This document shows positions 18,237-29,600 of a stretch of 64,000 nt of DNA, in pieces. Numbering within the stretch: the stretch's first letter is position 1; each line of letters starts with the position of its first letter. Source of the DNA: Yersinia kristensenii. GTDB taxonomy: Bacteria; Pseudomonadota; Gammaproteobacteria; Enterobacterales; Enterobacteriaceae. The stretch is taken from positions 3,472,001 through 3,536,000 of the forward strand of contig NZ_UHIY01000001.1 in assembly GCF_900460525.1 (NCBI RefSeq), in the 5' to 3' direction. The notes below the pieces were generated by a model, which searched no databases, was not told the origin of the DNA, and saw only the letters and a program-made list of their open reading frames with translations. Made by a program: the position numbers and the translations under genes.

Positions 18237-18827
18237 TTATACGCGCGAAGGGGATAGCGCCCAGTCTAAGGTTTGCTCCAGCAACTTGGCCCCATGGGTG
18301 GTTAAAATCGATTCTGGATGGAATTGATAGCCACATACCCGATGGGCATCATGACGAACCGCCATCACCATTTCGCCAAAACGGGCGTTAACGGTTAATT
18401 CTGCTGGGATATTACTGCCGACTAATGAGTGGTAGCGGGCGACCGGTAACGGGTTCGGCATTCCTGCAAACATGCCGCGTCCGTCATGTTCAATGGCTGA
18501 AGCTTTACCATGCAATATTTCGCCGGCCTGACCGACATGGCCGCCATAGGCTTCAACAATGGCTTGATGACCAAGGCAGATACCGATAATCGGCAACTGA
18601 CCGCGTAAGCGCTGTAACAACTCCGGCATACAGCCCGCTTGTGCTGGGGTGCCGGGGCCGGGTGACAGCATCAGCACCGGTTGCTCGAGCTGTTGCAAGC
18701 GCTCAATAATGGTGTCAGCGGCAATGTGGTTACGGTAAATCACCACGCGATGACCACTTGAGCGCAGTTGGTCAACCAGGTTGTAAGTAAAGGAATCGAT
18801 ATTATCGAGCAGCAAGATATCGGCCAT
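18237..18827 (-). CDS. trpG: Anthranilate synthase component II (glutamine amidotransferase)
   Basis: 196 residues from ATG 18827 ([20 protein letters not shown]), the start used by relatives such as Serratia TrpG; an ATG five codons earlier overlaps the trpE stop (TAATG) and is a real alternative that would couple the two genes. Class I glutamine amidotransferase with the nucleophile in GICLGHQAI and the His-Glu pair in FHPES. It supplies ammonia from glutamine to TrpE. It is separate from trpD, a common arrangement in Yersinia and Serratia. Confidence 0.96.
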   Translation of the reverse strand: MADILLLDNIDSFTYNLVDQLRSSGHRVVIYRNHIAADTIIERLQQLEQPVLMLSPGPGTPAQAGCMPELLQRLRGQLPIIGICLGHQAIVEAYGGHVGQAGEILHGKASAIEHDGRGMFAGMPNPLPVARYHSLVGSNIPAELTVNARFGEMVMAVRHDAHRVCGYQFHPESILTTHGAKLLEQTLDWALSPSRV

Positions 18828-18841
18828 TAAATTCTTTTCCA

Positions 18842-20404
18842 TTAGAACACCTCCCTGGCATGGTGTGCAGTGGCAATCGCCCGTAGAACCGCGCGGGCTT
18901 TATTACGGGTTTCATCGGCTTCCGCCTGTGGGATAGAATCGAGTACTACACCGGCACCCGCTTGTACCGTGGCGATCCCGTCTTCAACATAAGCCGAGCG
19001 AATCACAATGCAGGTATCCAGATCGCCATGGGCGGTGAAATAGCCCACTGCACCGCCGTAACTGCCGCGACGCGATCCTTCACTGCCAGCGATTAATTGC
19101 ATCGCCCGGACTTTTGGCGCGCCACTTAATGTCCCCATATTCATGCAGGCTTGATATGCATGCAGCACATCTAAATCGTGGCGCAATGTGCCCACCACGC
19201 GAGAAACCAGATGCATAACAAAGGAGTAGCGGTCAACTTTGGTTAAATCTGCCACGTAACGGCTGCCCGGCTCACAGATGCGCGCCAGGTCATTACGGGC
19301 TAAATCCACCAGCATCAAGTGCTCCGCCAGTTCTTTATGGTCGGTACGCATTTCCAGCTCAATACGGCTGTCTAAATCGCGGTCCAGTTCACCATTAGCA
19401 CGGCGGCCACGAGGGCGCGTACCGGCGATCGGATAAATTTCAATCTGGCGATTGGTCGCGTCGTATTTCAGTGCGCTCTCTGGTGAGGCACCGAACAGCG
19501 AAAACTCATTATCCTGCATGAAGAACATATACGGGCTTGGATTACTGTCTTTCAGTGTTTGGTACGCCGCCAGTGGCGATGGGCATGGCAGTGAGAAACG
19601 GCGCGACGGCACCACTTGGAAAATCTCACCTTCGCGAATGGCTTGCTGTAATTCACTGACCACTGCGCCGTACTCTTCATCCGATTGGTTACACTGTAAC
19701 GCCATTTCCGGCACTGATTGGGCGGGAATAGGCTGTGGTGCTTGTTGCAATTGGTGGGCAAGTTGTTCTAAACGGGCCGCTAAACGCTGGTGCTCGCTGT
19801 TATCCGGGGTGAACAAGCTGGCTTGTAAACGGGTAGAGCGGTGTTGGTGATCCAGCACCAATAATGTCTCGGCTAAATAGAAGCAGAAGTCCGGGCAGCG
19901 CTGGTCTTGGCGCAACGGCGGCAAGTTTTCAAAACCGGCGACCAAATCGTAGGCAAACAAACCACCAATGAACATGGCTTCCCGCTCTGCCAGTGGGGAG
20001 TCGACCAGCTTCAGCAGCAGGCGCAAAGCATCAAAAACGGATAACGCCTGTAAGCGAGAGTCTTCATCCTGCACATCATTAATGACGGGAAAAGTTAGTT
20101 CACGGCCATTCGGGCGGACTTGAATCTTAACTTGTGCTGGCAATGCTGAGTCCAACAGCGGTAATAAAGACGCGCCATTGCGTGTCAGCGCTTCTATCGT
20201 CACTTTCTGCCCTAGCGCGGTGATACGCAGGGCGCTGTCTACAATGAGCAGACTTTTCAGGTTTTGTTTGCTGGTTACTTCCGCAGACTCAAGCAGAAGT
20301 GTTGCTGGCCGTGCGCCACAGAGTTGGTGAAACAGTGCGGTTGGGTCATCACGGTAACACCCCGTGGTGGTCAATAACTGTAAGGTAGGGCGCGAGGTTT
20401 GCAT
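18842..20404 (-). CDS. trpE: Anthranilate synthase component I
   Basis: 520 residues from ATG 20404 ([17 protein letters not shown]), the E. coli length; the longer frame runs through the attenuator. LLLESAEV near residue 38 is the tryptophan feedback site. The chorismate-binding core includes [26 protein letters not shown] and [12 protein letters not shown]. It makes anthranilate from chorismate with TrpG. It is controlled by TrpR at the promoter and by attenuation in the leader just upstream. Confidence 0.98.
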   Translation of the reverse strand: MQTSRPTLQLLTTTGCYRDDPTALFHQLCGARPATLLLESAEVTSKQNLKSLLIVDSALRITALGQKVTIEALTRNGASLLPLLDSALPAQVKIQVRPNGRELTFPVINDVQDEDSRLQALSVFDALRLLLKLVDSPLAEREAMFIGGLFAYDLVAGFENLPPLRQDQRCPDFCFYLAETLLVLDHQHRSTRLQASLFTPDNSEHQRLAARLEQLAHQLQQAPQPIPAQSVPEMALQCNQSDEEYGAVVSELQQAIREGEIFQVVPSRRFSLPCPSPLAAYQTLKDSNPSPYMFFMQDNEFSLFGASPESALKYDATNRQIEIYPIAGTRPRGRRANGELDRDLDSRIELEMRTDHKELAEHLMLVDLARNDLARICEPGSRYVADLTKVDRYSFVMHLVSRVVGTLRHDLDVLHAYQACMNMGTLSGAPKVRAMQLIAGSEGSRRGSYGGAVGYFTAHGDLDTCIVIRSAYVEDGIATVQAGAGVVLDSIPQAEADETRNKARAVLRAIATAHHAREVF

Positions 20405-20449
20405 TATTTGTCGTTCCTGAAAAAAGTGATTACGCCGAAATCTGTCCAT

Positions 20450-20472
20450 AAAAAAACCCGCTATTAGCGGGC
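20450..20472 (-). terminator. trp attenuator
   Basis: On the minus strand AGCCCGCTAATAGCGGGTTTT forms a CCCGCT/AGCGGG hairpin followed by seven T. It lies between trpL and trpE at the classic attenuator position. Confidence 0.92.
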
Positions 20473-20509
20473 TGAGCAATCTGCACTGTCGAATGACTGA
20501 TATGCGCGA

Positions 20510-20572
20510 TTACACCGCCCGAGAGAGGGAGATGTGCCACCAACGCAGTAAGGAAATCAGGGAAATTTTCAT
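20510..20572 (-). CDS. trpL: trp operon leader peptide
   Basis: A 20-codon ORF starting ATGAAAATTTCC with two adjacent Trp codons at positions 11 and 12, ending in TAA about 38 bases before the attenuator hairpin. A weak GAGAGTG ribosome site precedes it. Ribosome stalling at the paired Trp codons when charged tRNA-Trp is scarce would block terminator formation, as in E. coli. Peptide length and surrounding sequence differ from the 14-residue E. coli leader. Confidence 0.9.
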   Translation of the reverse strand: MKISLISLLRWWHISLSRAV

Positions 20573-20646
20573 TATCAGTCACTCTCTATTATTGCTTTCA
20601 TTGTGCTGTCTGAGGTTCCGATCAGCATCTTGGTATCTCGTGAACT

Positions 20647-20682
20647 TGTGTACTAGTTAACTGGTTCACGCGGTGAATGTCA
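20647..20682 (-). promoter_or_regulatory. trp promoter with TrpR operator
   Basis: On the minus strand TTGACA (20677-20682) and TTAACT (20654-20659) are separated by exactly 17 bases. The -10 is embedded in CCAGTTAACTAGTAC, a near match to the E. coli trp operator core CTAGTTAACTAG. Repression by tryptophan-bound TrpR is expected. Confidence 0.92.
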
Positions 20683-20884
20683 ACCCCTGAATGAGGGTTT
20701 TTTAATAAACTCTTTTATCTGGGTATTAGTCTTAATGGTCGGGAAGCTAACTAAGATTGATTAACGTTAATGTCACATTAGCGAGTACAATAGTCAGCCA
20801 CGCTTTTTCCGGACTCATGTTTTGGCTAATAAATCAGTTTTGACTAATAAACCCGTTTCGTCTGATAACACCACATCACCTGAC

Positions 20885-21763
20885 ATGGCTGATTTCACTG
20901 ATGTTGTCACCTCAACGGCCTTTACACTCTATGATTTACATAGCCACACCACGGCATCGGATGGTTCGTTGAGCCCCTCGGCGTTGGTGATAAGGGCGGC
21001 GCAAATGCGCGTAGGTGTATTGGCGATTACTGATCACGATACCACCGCAGGGTTAGCCGAAGCCGCCGCGACCATCGAGCAACAGCAATTACCCATTAGG
21101 CTGATTCCCGGTGTCGAGATTTCCACCTTATGGGAAAACCACGAGATCCATATTGTGGGATTGGGCATGGATATCCAGCATGGCAGTATTTGCCAGTTGT
21201 TGAGTGAACAATCAGAGCGCCGCTATATTCGAGCGCAGGAGATAAGCGCTCGGTTGGCAAAAGCGCGCATCCCGGGTGCCTGGGAAGGGGCAAATCGCTT
21301 AGCCGAAGGCGGCCAGGTGACACGAGGCCATTTTGCCCGCTATCTGGTGGAGTTAGGCCTGGCCAGCAATGTCGGTCAGGTTTTTAAAAAGTATTTGGCC
21401 AAAGGCAAGACCGGTTATGTTCCTGCTCAATGGTGTACAATAGAACAAGCTATTGATGCTATTAAGCAATCTGGTGGGCAGGCCGTACTGGCGCATCCTG
21501 GGCGTTATGATTTAACGGCGAAATGGCTGAAACGGTTATTAGCGCATTTTGCTGAACATGGCGGCGATGCGATGGAGGTTGCCCAGTGTCAGCAGGCACC
21601 CCATGAACGGGCACAACTTGCTCAATATGCACGCGACTATAATTTACTTGGATCCCAGGGGTCTGATTTCCATCAACCTTGCTCCTGGATTGAGTTGGGC
21701 CGCAAATTGTGGCTACCCGCTGGGGTAGAACCGGTATGGCGTGATTGGCTGCAAGAGAGCTAA
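20885..21763 (+). CDS. yciV: RNase AM / YciV, PHP-domain 5'-3' exoribonuclease
   Basis: 292 residues from the ATG at MADFTDVVTS, matching the 293 of E. coli; a TTG 21 codons upstream (20822) also opens the frame and cannot be excluded. PHP metal ligands are in YDLHSHTTASDG, ITDHDTTAG, IPGVEIS, NHEIHIVG, AHPGRYD and SQGSDFHQPC. It trims 5' ends of rRNAs in E. coli. It diverges from the trp operon and forms an operon with yciO, 32 bases downstream. Confidence 0.94.
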   Translation: MADFTDVVTSTAFTLYDLHSHTTASDGSLSPSALVIRAAQMRVGVLAITDHDTTAGLAEAAATIEQQQLPIRLIPGVEISTLWENHEIHIVGLGMDIQHGSICQLLSEQSERRYIRAQEISARLAKARIPGAWEGANRLAEGGQVTRGHFARYLVELGLASNVGQVFKKYLAKGKTGYVPAQWCTIEQAIDAIKQSGGQAVLAHPGRYDLTAKWLKRLLAHFAEHGGDAMEVAQCQQAPHERAQLAQYARDYNLLGSQGSDFHQPCSWIELGRKLWLPAGVEPVWRDWLQES

Positions 21764-21795
21764 CCCACTCGTACGTTGAATGATAAGGTAGAATC

Positions 21796-22416
21796 ATGAG
21801 TCAATTTTTTTATATTCACCCGGAGAACCCGCAACCGCGGTTAATCAACCAAAGTGTTGATGTGTTACGCAAGGGTGGTGTGGTGGTTTATCCGACAGAT
21901 TCGGGTTATGCCCTTGGCTGTCGATTAGAAGATAAAGCCGCAATGGAACGTATTTGTCGTATTCGTCAATTGGATGGAAACCATAACTTCACGTTGGTAT
22001 GCCGTGACTTGTCTGAGCTATCAACTTACGCCTATGTTGATAACTCTGCGTTTCGGTTAATCAAAAATAATACTCCCGGCAATTACACCTTTATACTGAA
22101 AGCGACAAAAGAAGTGCCTCGGCGTTTGATGAATGACAAACGCAAAACTATCGGTTTGCGTGTGCCGTCTAATCCTATTGCGCTGGCATTGCTGGATGTA
22201 TTGGGTGAGCCGCTGATGTCGACTACATTGATGTTACCGGGCAATGATTTTGCTGAGTCTGATCCAGAAGAGATCAAAGAAAATTTGGGCAAACAAGTGG
22301 ATTTAATTATTCACGGCGGTTCTTTGGGCCAACAACCGACCACGGTGATTGATTTAACTGATTCCTCCCCAGAAGTTATCCGCGAAGGTGCCGGAGACGC
22401 CACACCATTCCGCTAA
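21796..22416 (+). CDS. yciO: YciO, Sua5/YrdC-family protein
   Basis: 206 residues of YrdC-like fold: KGGVVVYPTDSGYALGCR, LVCRDLSELSTYAYVDN, TPGNYTFILKATKEVPRR and KRKTIGLRVPSNPIALALL. Family members bind RNA and ATP, and TsaC/Sua5 make threonylcarbamoyl-AMP for tRNA modification. YciO itself has weak or unclear activity. It is the left neighbour of the adhesin region; yciQ, which follows in E. coli, is missing. Confidence 0.95.
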   Translation: MSQFFYIHPENPQPRLINQSVDVLRKGGVVVYPTDSGYALGCRLEDKAAMERICRIRQLDGNHNFTLVCRDLSELSTYAYVDNSAFRLIKNNTPGNYTFILKATKEVPRRLMNDKRKTIGLRVPSNPIALALLDVLGEPLMSTTLMLPGNDFAESDPEEIKENLGKQVDLIIHGGSLGQQPTTVIDLTDSSPEVIREGAGDATPFR

Positions 22417-22467
22417 TCGGCCGCAGGTTATAGCTATTGTGGTTGATAACTGTTGTGAATGTTATAC

Positions 22468-22519
22468 GCGTGTTGGATACGCTAATCAGCTTGTTTTGAA
22501 CAGCAAGTATCCAACGCGC
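22468..22519. repeat. Spaced inverted repeat after yciO
   Basis: GCGTGTTGGATAC (22468-22480) and GTATCCAACGCGC (22507-22519) are inverted copies with a single difference. The 26-base spacer is long for a terminator and no T-run follows. It marks the left edge of the accessory region. Confidence 0.55.
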
Positions 22520-23604
22520 TTGCCCGATACTCCCCCAAACTCCGACAAACACTCCTACTCCTGGCTGACTTCTTTAGTATCCGGCCTTTTTCTTAAAAAA
22601 CGAGTCGTCATCCTAATGCATTAGAGTTGCTTAATGAGTCACGGCTTCTGCTACCCTTTTATTCACACCCCATTCCAACCTTAACGCCAATATGAATAAA
22701 ATTCATTTTAACATTGATTTAATTTTATATATCCAATCTGCTTTGTTTGTTGAATAATATTTAAATTCAATGGGTTATCCTTATCGTCTGAAGGTGCCAT
22801 TTCTGCCTTTCAATGTCTAATATTAGTTATCCTTCAATATTGACGGGCTACTTTTTCTTGCGACTAATTTGTTATTGATAATTAACTTTATATTTTTTTG
22901 ATTATTTAATTGATTTTTTTGAATGGTTATTTTTAAGACAGATCCAATGTAAATTTAATGGTAAATATATTTACATTTATATTTTTTAATTTGACGATCT
23001 TTTATTCTAAGCTTTAAGTCATTCGTTAGTGTAATATTCTGTTAAAGTGGTTTATGTTGGGTGTGTTGGTCATATATATCGTGTTTCTGGGATTTCTGAT
23101 CATATGTACCAAAAAAACTTGCTTTTTCTATATACTTGGACAATTCTTGTTAAGAGTGATTCGTACAATGAAACATCTAAAGTTAAATATAACATTCCGC
23201 CCAAATTTCATTCGTCTGCGTTTGGGTTAAGAAACATTTCTTTTATTTTATCTTATTGATAAATACCTATGATGGGTTACTGAATTAAAATAAAAACAAG
23301 GCTGTTTTGTATAAGGTTATTATACTTTTATAAGATTATTCTTATGCTTGTTTTGTGTTTAATTAATTGATATTTATAGTTAATCTTTTATGTTGTCATC
23401 ATATGTAGGATTGTTCCTACATATGTGGTCTCCACCTCCTATATATCTACATAACCTCATACGTTTATCATTGTTATTAATGATGCAATATCAGACTTAA
23501 GGTATACACCAGTTAAAGCTCACCAGCTTAATTACTTTTTGATTAAGTGAGAAGTATTGCTCGTTAATTATAATCCATAATACATAGAGAAAATTGAGAG
23601 TTTT
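22520..23604. other. Long AT-rich region upstream of the autotransporter
   Basis: About 1.1 kb without a credible gene. A 70-codon frame at 23047 has no ribosome site and skewed composition. Base composition is very AT-rich with many A/T tracts, as expected of H-NS-silenced horizontally acquired DNA. A perfect palindrome lies at 23400-23425. Confidence 0.6.
23400..23425. promoter_or_regulatory. Perfect 11-bp inverted repeat before the autotransporter
   Basis: CATATGTAGGA and TCCTACATATG separated by TTGT, 180 bases before the autotransporter ATG. Either an operator or an RNA hairpin in a long leader. No T-run follows. Confidence 0.6.
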
Positions 23605-26600
23605 ATGAATCGAGTATTTAAAGTCATTTGGAATAGTGCTTTAGGCCGTTATGATGTTGCATCTGAGTTTTCTAAATCAGTAAAGAAAGCTAAGTCCTCT
23701 TGCTCAGGTAATGTCGATACGACTTTAGGTTTAGCGACACCATCTCGTCTGAGCCAGATAGCTATTACCTTGATGTTCACCTTCGGGGCGAGTGCTGCCT
23801 TTGCTGCCAATGTTAGTGTTCCAGTATTTACACCTGAAGCTCAATTTGAACAGACATTCACCGGTCCAAATAATACTTTGTCGGGGAATTTTAGCAATAT
23901 TGCACGTGGTGATTCTGGTTTTAAAAACAGTAAGTTAGGTGATATTCCTCCGGGGAACTTCCTGTATGGTGCAGAGAATCTGATCAGCAAAAATATTTTC
24001 AGTTTAGGCGATATGGTGACTGAAACCTTCCTTGATCCTAAAGGAACGGGCGCATTAATTACTATTAATGTGTATAGCAGCCCGGCGATGTCAATTAAAC
24101 CACTGGCTAATTTTGTGGTGCCGGTTTCTTATGCGGTGGGTGAAAATGGCCAGTATGTAAACCGTAACTTATTCCATGTGCAAGACAGCAGTGACCTGAC
24201 AGTGAATGTTGGTAGCACCGCAGCGGGCTGGGTTAATGAAAGCACCAACTACTTTAACGCCATTCTTAAAGGCGGCTTGAAAAGCCAACCTGAAGTAACA
24301 ACCTCTTCAGGATTTTATGTTGACTCTACTGCATCTACTCAGGATACAGTTTTAAATTATAATTCTAAAACAGTCGTCAATCTGGGAAATAACAGTAACA
24401 ACATTCGTGATAGCAGCACCTCAGTGGCAAACGCGGTACTTGATGACTTTACTGGTACATTCACCAGCCCTTATTTAGGTGCGCAGAATGTTCAAAATTT
24501 TGCTGATTTCCAGCAATACAATAATGCGTTGATCGCCGGTATTAAAAGCGGCGCGATTGTACTGGACAGTAAAGGCTATCAGGCTGAGTTGGCGCGTGCC
24601 TATTTCACCACTGGTTCCAGTACTGCACCCAAAGTCACCCCTATCTATCTTGATATGGGTATTGACGCCAACGACGCAGTCAATCACATCATTGATTCTA
24701 GTCGCGTTGCCTTTATTCATGGTGATGGTCAGCGCGCCGTTGTGAATATAGGTGCCGATGCCAATATTCAAGCTTTTAATACTGACATTTCAGTGGTGCG
24801 CTTGAATGATGGGGCAACTTTGAATAATGCGGGGACATTAGGTTCAGCCGCCGCCAGTGTTCGTGGGACCAATATTATATTTGCGACTGACAGTACCGTC
24901 ATTAATGAGGCCACTGGGGTTCTGGATGCAGGGACTAACCCTGACATGTTGGATTTCAAATCTACCCCGACCGCCACATTGCCACTGAATGTCGCCAGTG
25001 GGAGTCATACCGCGATTCTGGCGAATGGGGCCTCTTCAGTGACTAACAATGGTGTCATAAATACTGCTTCACGTGGGACCAGTGTTTATACCCGCGCAGC
25101 TATCATTGACGGTACCTCAACCTTCGTCAATAACGGCAATATCAACATTGCGGCAACAGTAGATATATCGCCTGCTGCAGGGTATCTGAACGAAGGGGTG
25201 AGTGTTCAAAAAGGCTCTACTTTTACCAATAATGGCACTGTCTATATTGGCCGCCAAGCTCAGCGGTCGCTGACCGATGCAGTGGTCGATCTGGCTATTA
25301 AGACCCCGTCTTATGCCGTCAGATTAGTGCAAGATCTGGTTAATCTGAGCAATATCGCCACCTTTACCAATAATGCGACCGGCAAAATTATCGTTGGCAG
25401 CAAAACTGAAAACGCGACAGCTATTGATGCACAAGGGGTGAGAACAGCGGTTAATCAGAACGGTACCATTGAGCTAAATGGTGCTGGTGCGACCACGGGA
25501 CAAAATGCGGGTCAGAACATTGGTATTTCCTCCAGTGCCAATGCCACCAATGTTTTCAATAATGGCGATATCGTCATTAATGGTATCAATACCGTCGGTA
25601 TGAAAGTGCTGACCAACAGTTCTGCTACCAACAGGGGTCATATTTATGTGAATAGCGGGCTTGACCCGTTAACCAATTTGGCCAACTACGGGATTCAGGC
25701 AGTAGGTGTGGGTGCGGTCGCTAATCTTTCCGGTCAGGTTAATCTGACGGGCGACGGGGCGATTGGGGTGGTTGCGGAAGATAAAGGCACCATTAATGTT
25801 ACCGGTAATGGCCAGGTTGAGTTTGTCTCTGGTACCAAACAAGTCGGGTACCTGATTTACGGTGCCGGTGCTAGCGTCAATAACACCGCGATGGGGGCTG
25901 AAACTGTTTCAACTGAAAGCTCGACTTTATATCGCGTTGATAAAGGTGCCAGCTTTGCCGGGACCACGGCGTCGACTATGAATGCCACGGGCAAAAACTC
26001 GTCGCTTATTCAGGTTACCGGTGCTGGCAGTAGCTTTAGCTCTGGCGCATTAAACATGGTTCTCTCTGGTGAGGGTGCTACAGGGGTCAAAGTCGAGGGT
26101 GGCGCGACGGGTATCATCACAGCAGATGCAACTTTAGAACTGAGTGGTAACGGGGCGACTGCCGGTATCGTCGATGGTAAATATTACGGATTAGACGGCA
26201 TCGCAACCAGTGCTACCGGCAAATCAGTTCTGACCAGTTCAGCGGTATTGACTACCGGTAACACCGCTTCCGGTGCCTATGGCTATATCGCCCGTAATGG
26301 CGGTGAGCTTATCCATAAAGGTTCTATTGATTTTACTCAGGCTGGCAGCACCGGTGTATTGGTGAATGGCGGGATCCTGACCAACGAAAACAGCATTTCC
26401 GTGAATGGCACTGCGGTGAATATTCAGGGTGCTAACTCAATAGTCAATAACTCGGGCACGGTTACCGCGACTGATGGTACCGCTGCTTTCTTGTTAGGTT
26501 CAGGATCAAGTTTGACCCTGTCTGGCAATGGTGTGACTAACGCGGGCGGCACGGCTCATGGCGTATTGCTTGATACCGGCGCTACCGCACTGACTGTTGA

Positions 26601-29600
26601 CGGCGCGACTATCGCTATGATGGCGGGCAGCACCGGTAATGCTATTGAAAACAAAGCAGAAATTACGGGTATCCAATTAAAAGATACTAACCTGACAGTA
26701 GGTAATGGCGCGGGTATCCGCACCGGGGCCTCTCTGGCGGCGACCAACTCTGGCACGATCAATGTGAACGGCAGTGGTACCGGTATTTTGTTCGCCAATA
26801 CGGGCGACGTTATTACTGATAACACGCTGGACATGTCCGATTCGGCTGACCTGGTGATTAACGTCAATTCAGCTGCCGGTAAAGGGATTGTTACCAATTC
26901 CCGTCAGGATCTGAAAACCGGTGCCAGTGTGAATGTGAAAAATGCTGCTGGCGGCGCGGCCTTGATTGTTAAAGGCACGACTGGCCGTGTTGAGCAGTCC
27001 GGCAAACTGACATCCCAGTCACTGACTAGCCCAGTGGTTGATATCAACAATGGCAATGTTACTAGCTTCGTCAATAGCGGCAGTATTCATGCTAACAGTG
27101 CAGCGCAGCAAGCCGTGTTAACCAACACCGGCAACGGCGTGGCCTTCACCAATGAAACCGGCGGCAGCATTATTGGCCAGGTCAATTTGTTGGCGGGTAA
27201 CAATACAGTGACCTTGATGCAAGGCAGTGAAGGGACTGACTTTACCACCGGCAGCGGCAATGACGCTTTCATTCTGAAAGGACTGACATCAGCGGATACT
27301 GGCGTATTCAGTTCACTGAATGGCGGAACCGGCACAGATACTGTGACCTTTGATAGCTCGGTGTATACGCTGAAAGATGCTGATGCTATTCAGAATATGG
27401 AATACATCGACCTAATCAATAACTCCACACTGACACTGGACAATGTCCTGTTGGCGCTGGGTAATGCGAAAGATGACAATGCCAACACCGGTTTTAACTT
27501 GGGCGACGGCAGTCTGTTGCAGGTTAACAATCTGAATGCAGTGAGCTTTAACAGCAAACTCAATGGTCTCGGTACTGTTGCGGTCGATACCGCAGGAAAG
27601 GCGTTTAACTTTACCGCCAATGCGGCACAGAATGCTTTTAATGGGGTTCTGGCATTAGGCCACAGCACTTTTGATCTGGCCGCTGATAACACTGCTGCAT
27701 TGGTGAATGCGACTCTGAAATTGGGTGCTGACAGCATCACCACGGTAGGTGATGGCGTCCAAACTATCGGCGGGTTGGCTTTCGACGGTGGTACGGTGAA
27801 ATTTGACACCGGAACACCGGGTGAGACCGTAGCGAAAAGCACTATCCATACTACAAAAGAGATGGATTTGCTGGGTGCAGGGATCGTAGAAGTGAATATC
27901 GGCAGCATCGATAATAGTCAAACTCCGGTGAATCCTGTGCTGCCAATTCTGGAGCAGGATGATGCTAATACCCTATTGCAACTGGCGGTGAGTGATGTTG
28001 CGGTACAAGGTAATGGGGGCAATCTGGTGTTGAAAGACCAGTATGGCAATATTATTACCGATGCCACCACGGCAGATATTGCACAGAACGGCACCACGGT
28101 CGCCAAAGGCACTTACGACTATCGCCTGACCAGTGGCGTAAATAACGATGGTTTGTATGTGGGTTACGGTCTGACTCAGGTTGAGTTGTTGGGCAGTGGT
28201 GCTGATGCGCTGTCACTGTATGCCACCAATAAAACCGGCCCGGCCGCCGATTTGAGTGCCAAAATTACGGGGAGCGGTGATTTAGCGATTGATACTGGCG
28301 CGGGCGATACCGTGACACTGTCTAATCTGTTAAATGATTACACCGGCTCTACCGAGGTGCGCAGCGGTACCTTACAAATGTTGAATGATAATGTGTTGGG
28401 GAATACCTCACTGTTATCTTTGGCAGCAGACACTAGTTTTGATATGAACGGCCACAGCCAAACCGTGGGCGAATTAAATGGTACCGCAGGTTCATTATTG
28501 AACCTCAACGGTGGCAACCTGACGCTGAGTCATGGGGGCATTTCAAACGGTGAACTGGCCGGCAGTGGCGAGTTGACGATTGCCGCTGATGTGCTGACTG
28601 TTGACGGCGCTAACACCGGTTTGAGCGCAGTAACGACCATTACCAGCGGTGCAGAAGCGGTGCTGAACAATGCAGCAGGTCTGGGGAATGGTAATATTGT
28701 CAACGCCGGTCTGTTGACACTGAAAGGTGCAGCCGGTCAGTTGGTGAATGCTATTAGTGATGCAGGTAGTGTGGTGTTGCAAGATAACAGCGACATTAAC
28801 GCCAGCGGCGATAACAGCTTGTTCAGTGGCCTGTTTGATATCAACAATGGCAGCCAGTTAGCGGTTTCTCAGGCGGCAAATCTGGGCAGCGCGTCCGTCA
28901 CCAATAATGGTTCGCTGGTCTTGAACTCAGCCACCGATTGGGCACTGGCTAATAGTGTTATCGGCACCGGTAGCTTGACCAAAAATGGCGCAGGCACAGT
29001 TTCGTTAACATCAACCGCCGCTTATACCGGCCAAACAGACATTAATGCTGGTGGGATTATGCTGGGCAGCAATGCCAACCCAATGACACTGGCTAGTCAG
29101 CAGGTGAATATCGCCAGCGGTGCTTTCATGGGCGGTTTTGGTAGTGTAGCGGGTGCAATTGATAACAAGGGTTCCTTGTTTGTCGGCAACCCAACCGCGC
29201 CAGTGACCTCAATACTGAGCCGTCTGGCACCTGCCAGTAATGTATTTACCGTCGGAACGAATTTAACCAACAGCGGTACTGTGTTTATCGGCAACAAAAC
29301 CAGTAATGGTACCGGCACTACCGGCAATCAATTGGTAGTGAATGGCAACTATGTGGGTAACAACGGCTTGCTGCATTTCAACACCGCGTTGGGTGATGAT
29401 AACTCCGCCACGGACAGCATGATAGTCAACGGCAACACCAGCGGAACCACCAATGTTAGTGTGGACAATGCGGGTGGTTTGGGTGCCCAAACACTGAATG
29501 GTATTGAACTGATTCAGGTGAATGGTCTGTCAGAGGGTGATTTTGTGCAAAGTGGCCGAATTGTGGCGGGTGCATATGATTACAGCTTGAAACGCGGCGT

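Noticed and set aside
17160..18827. Broken trpGD fusion gene
   Set aside because: Separate trpG and trpD with their own starts are normal in Yersinia and Serratia; both proteins are full length.
23047..23259. 70-codon ORF upstream of the autotransporter
   Set aside because: No ribosome site, random-looking composition, in AT-rich non-coding DNA.
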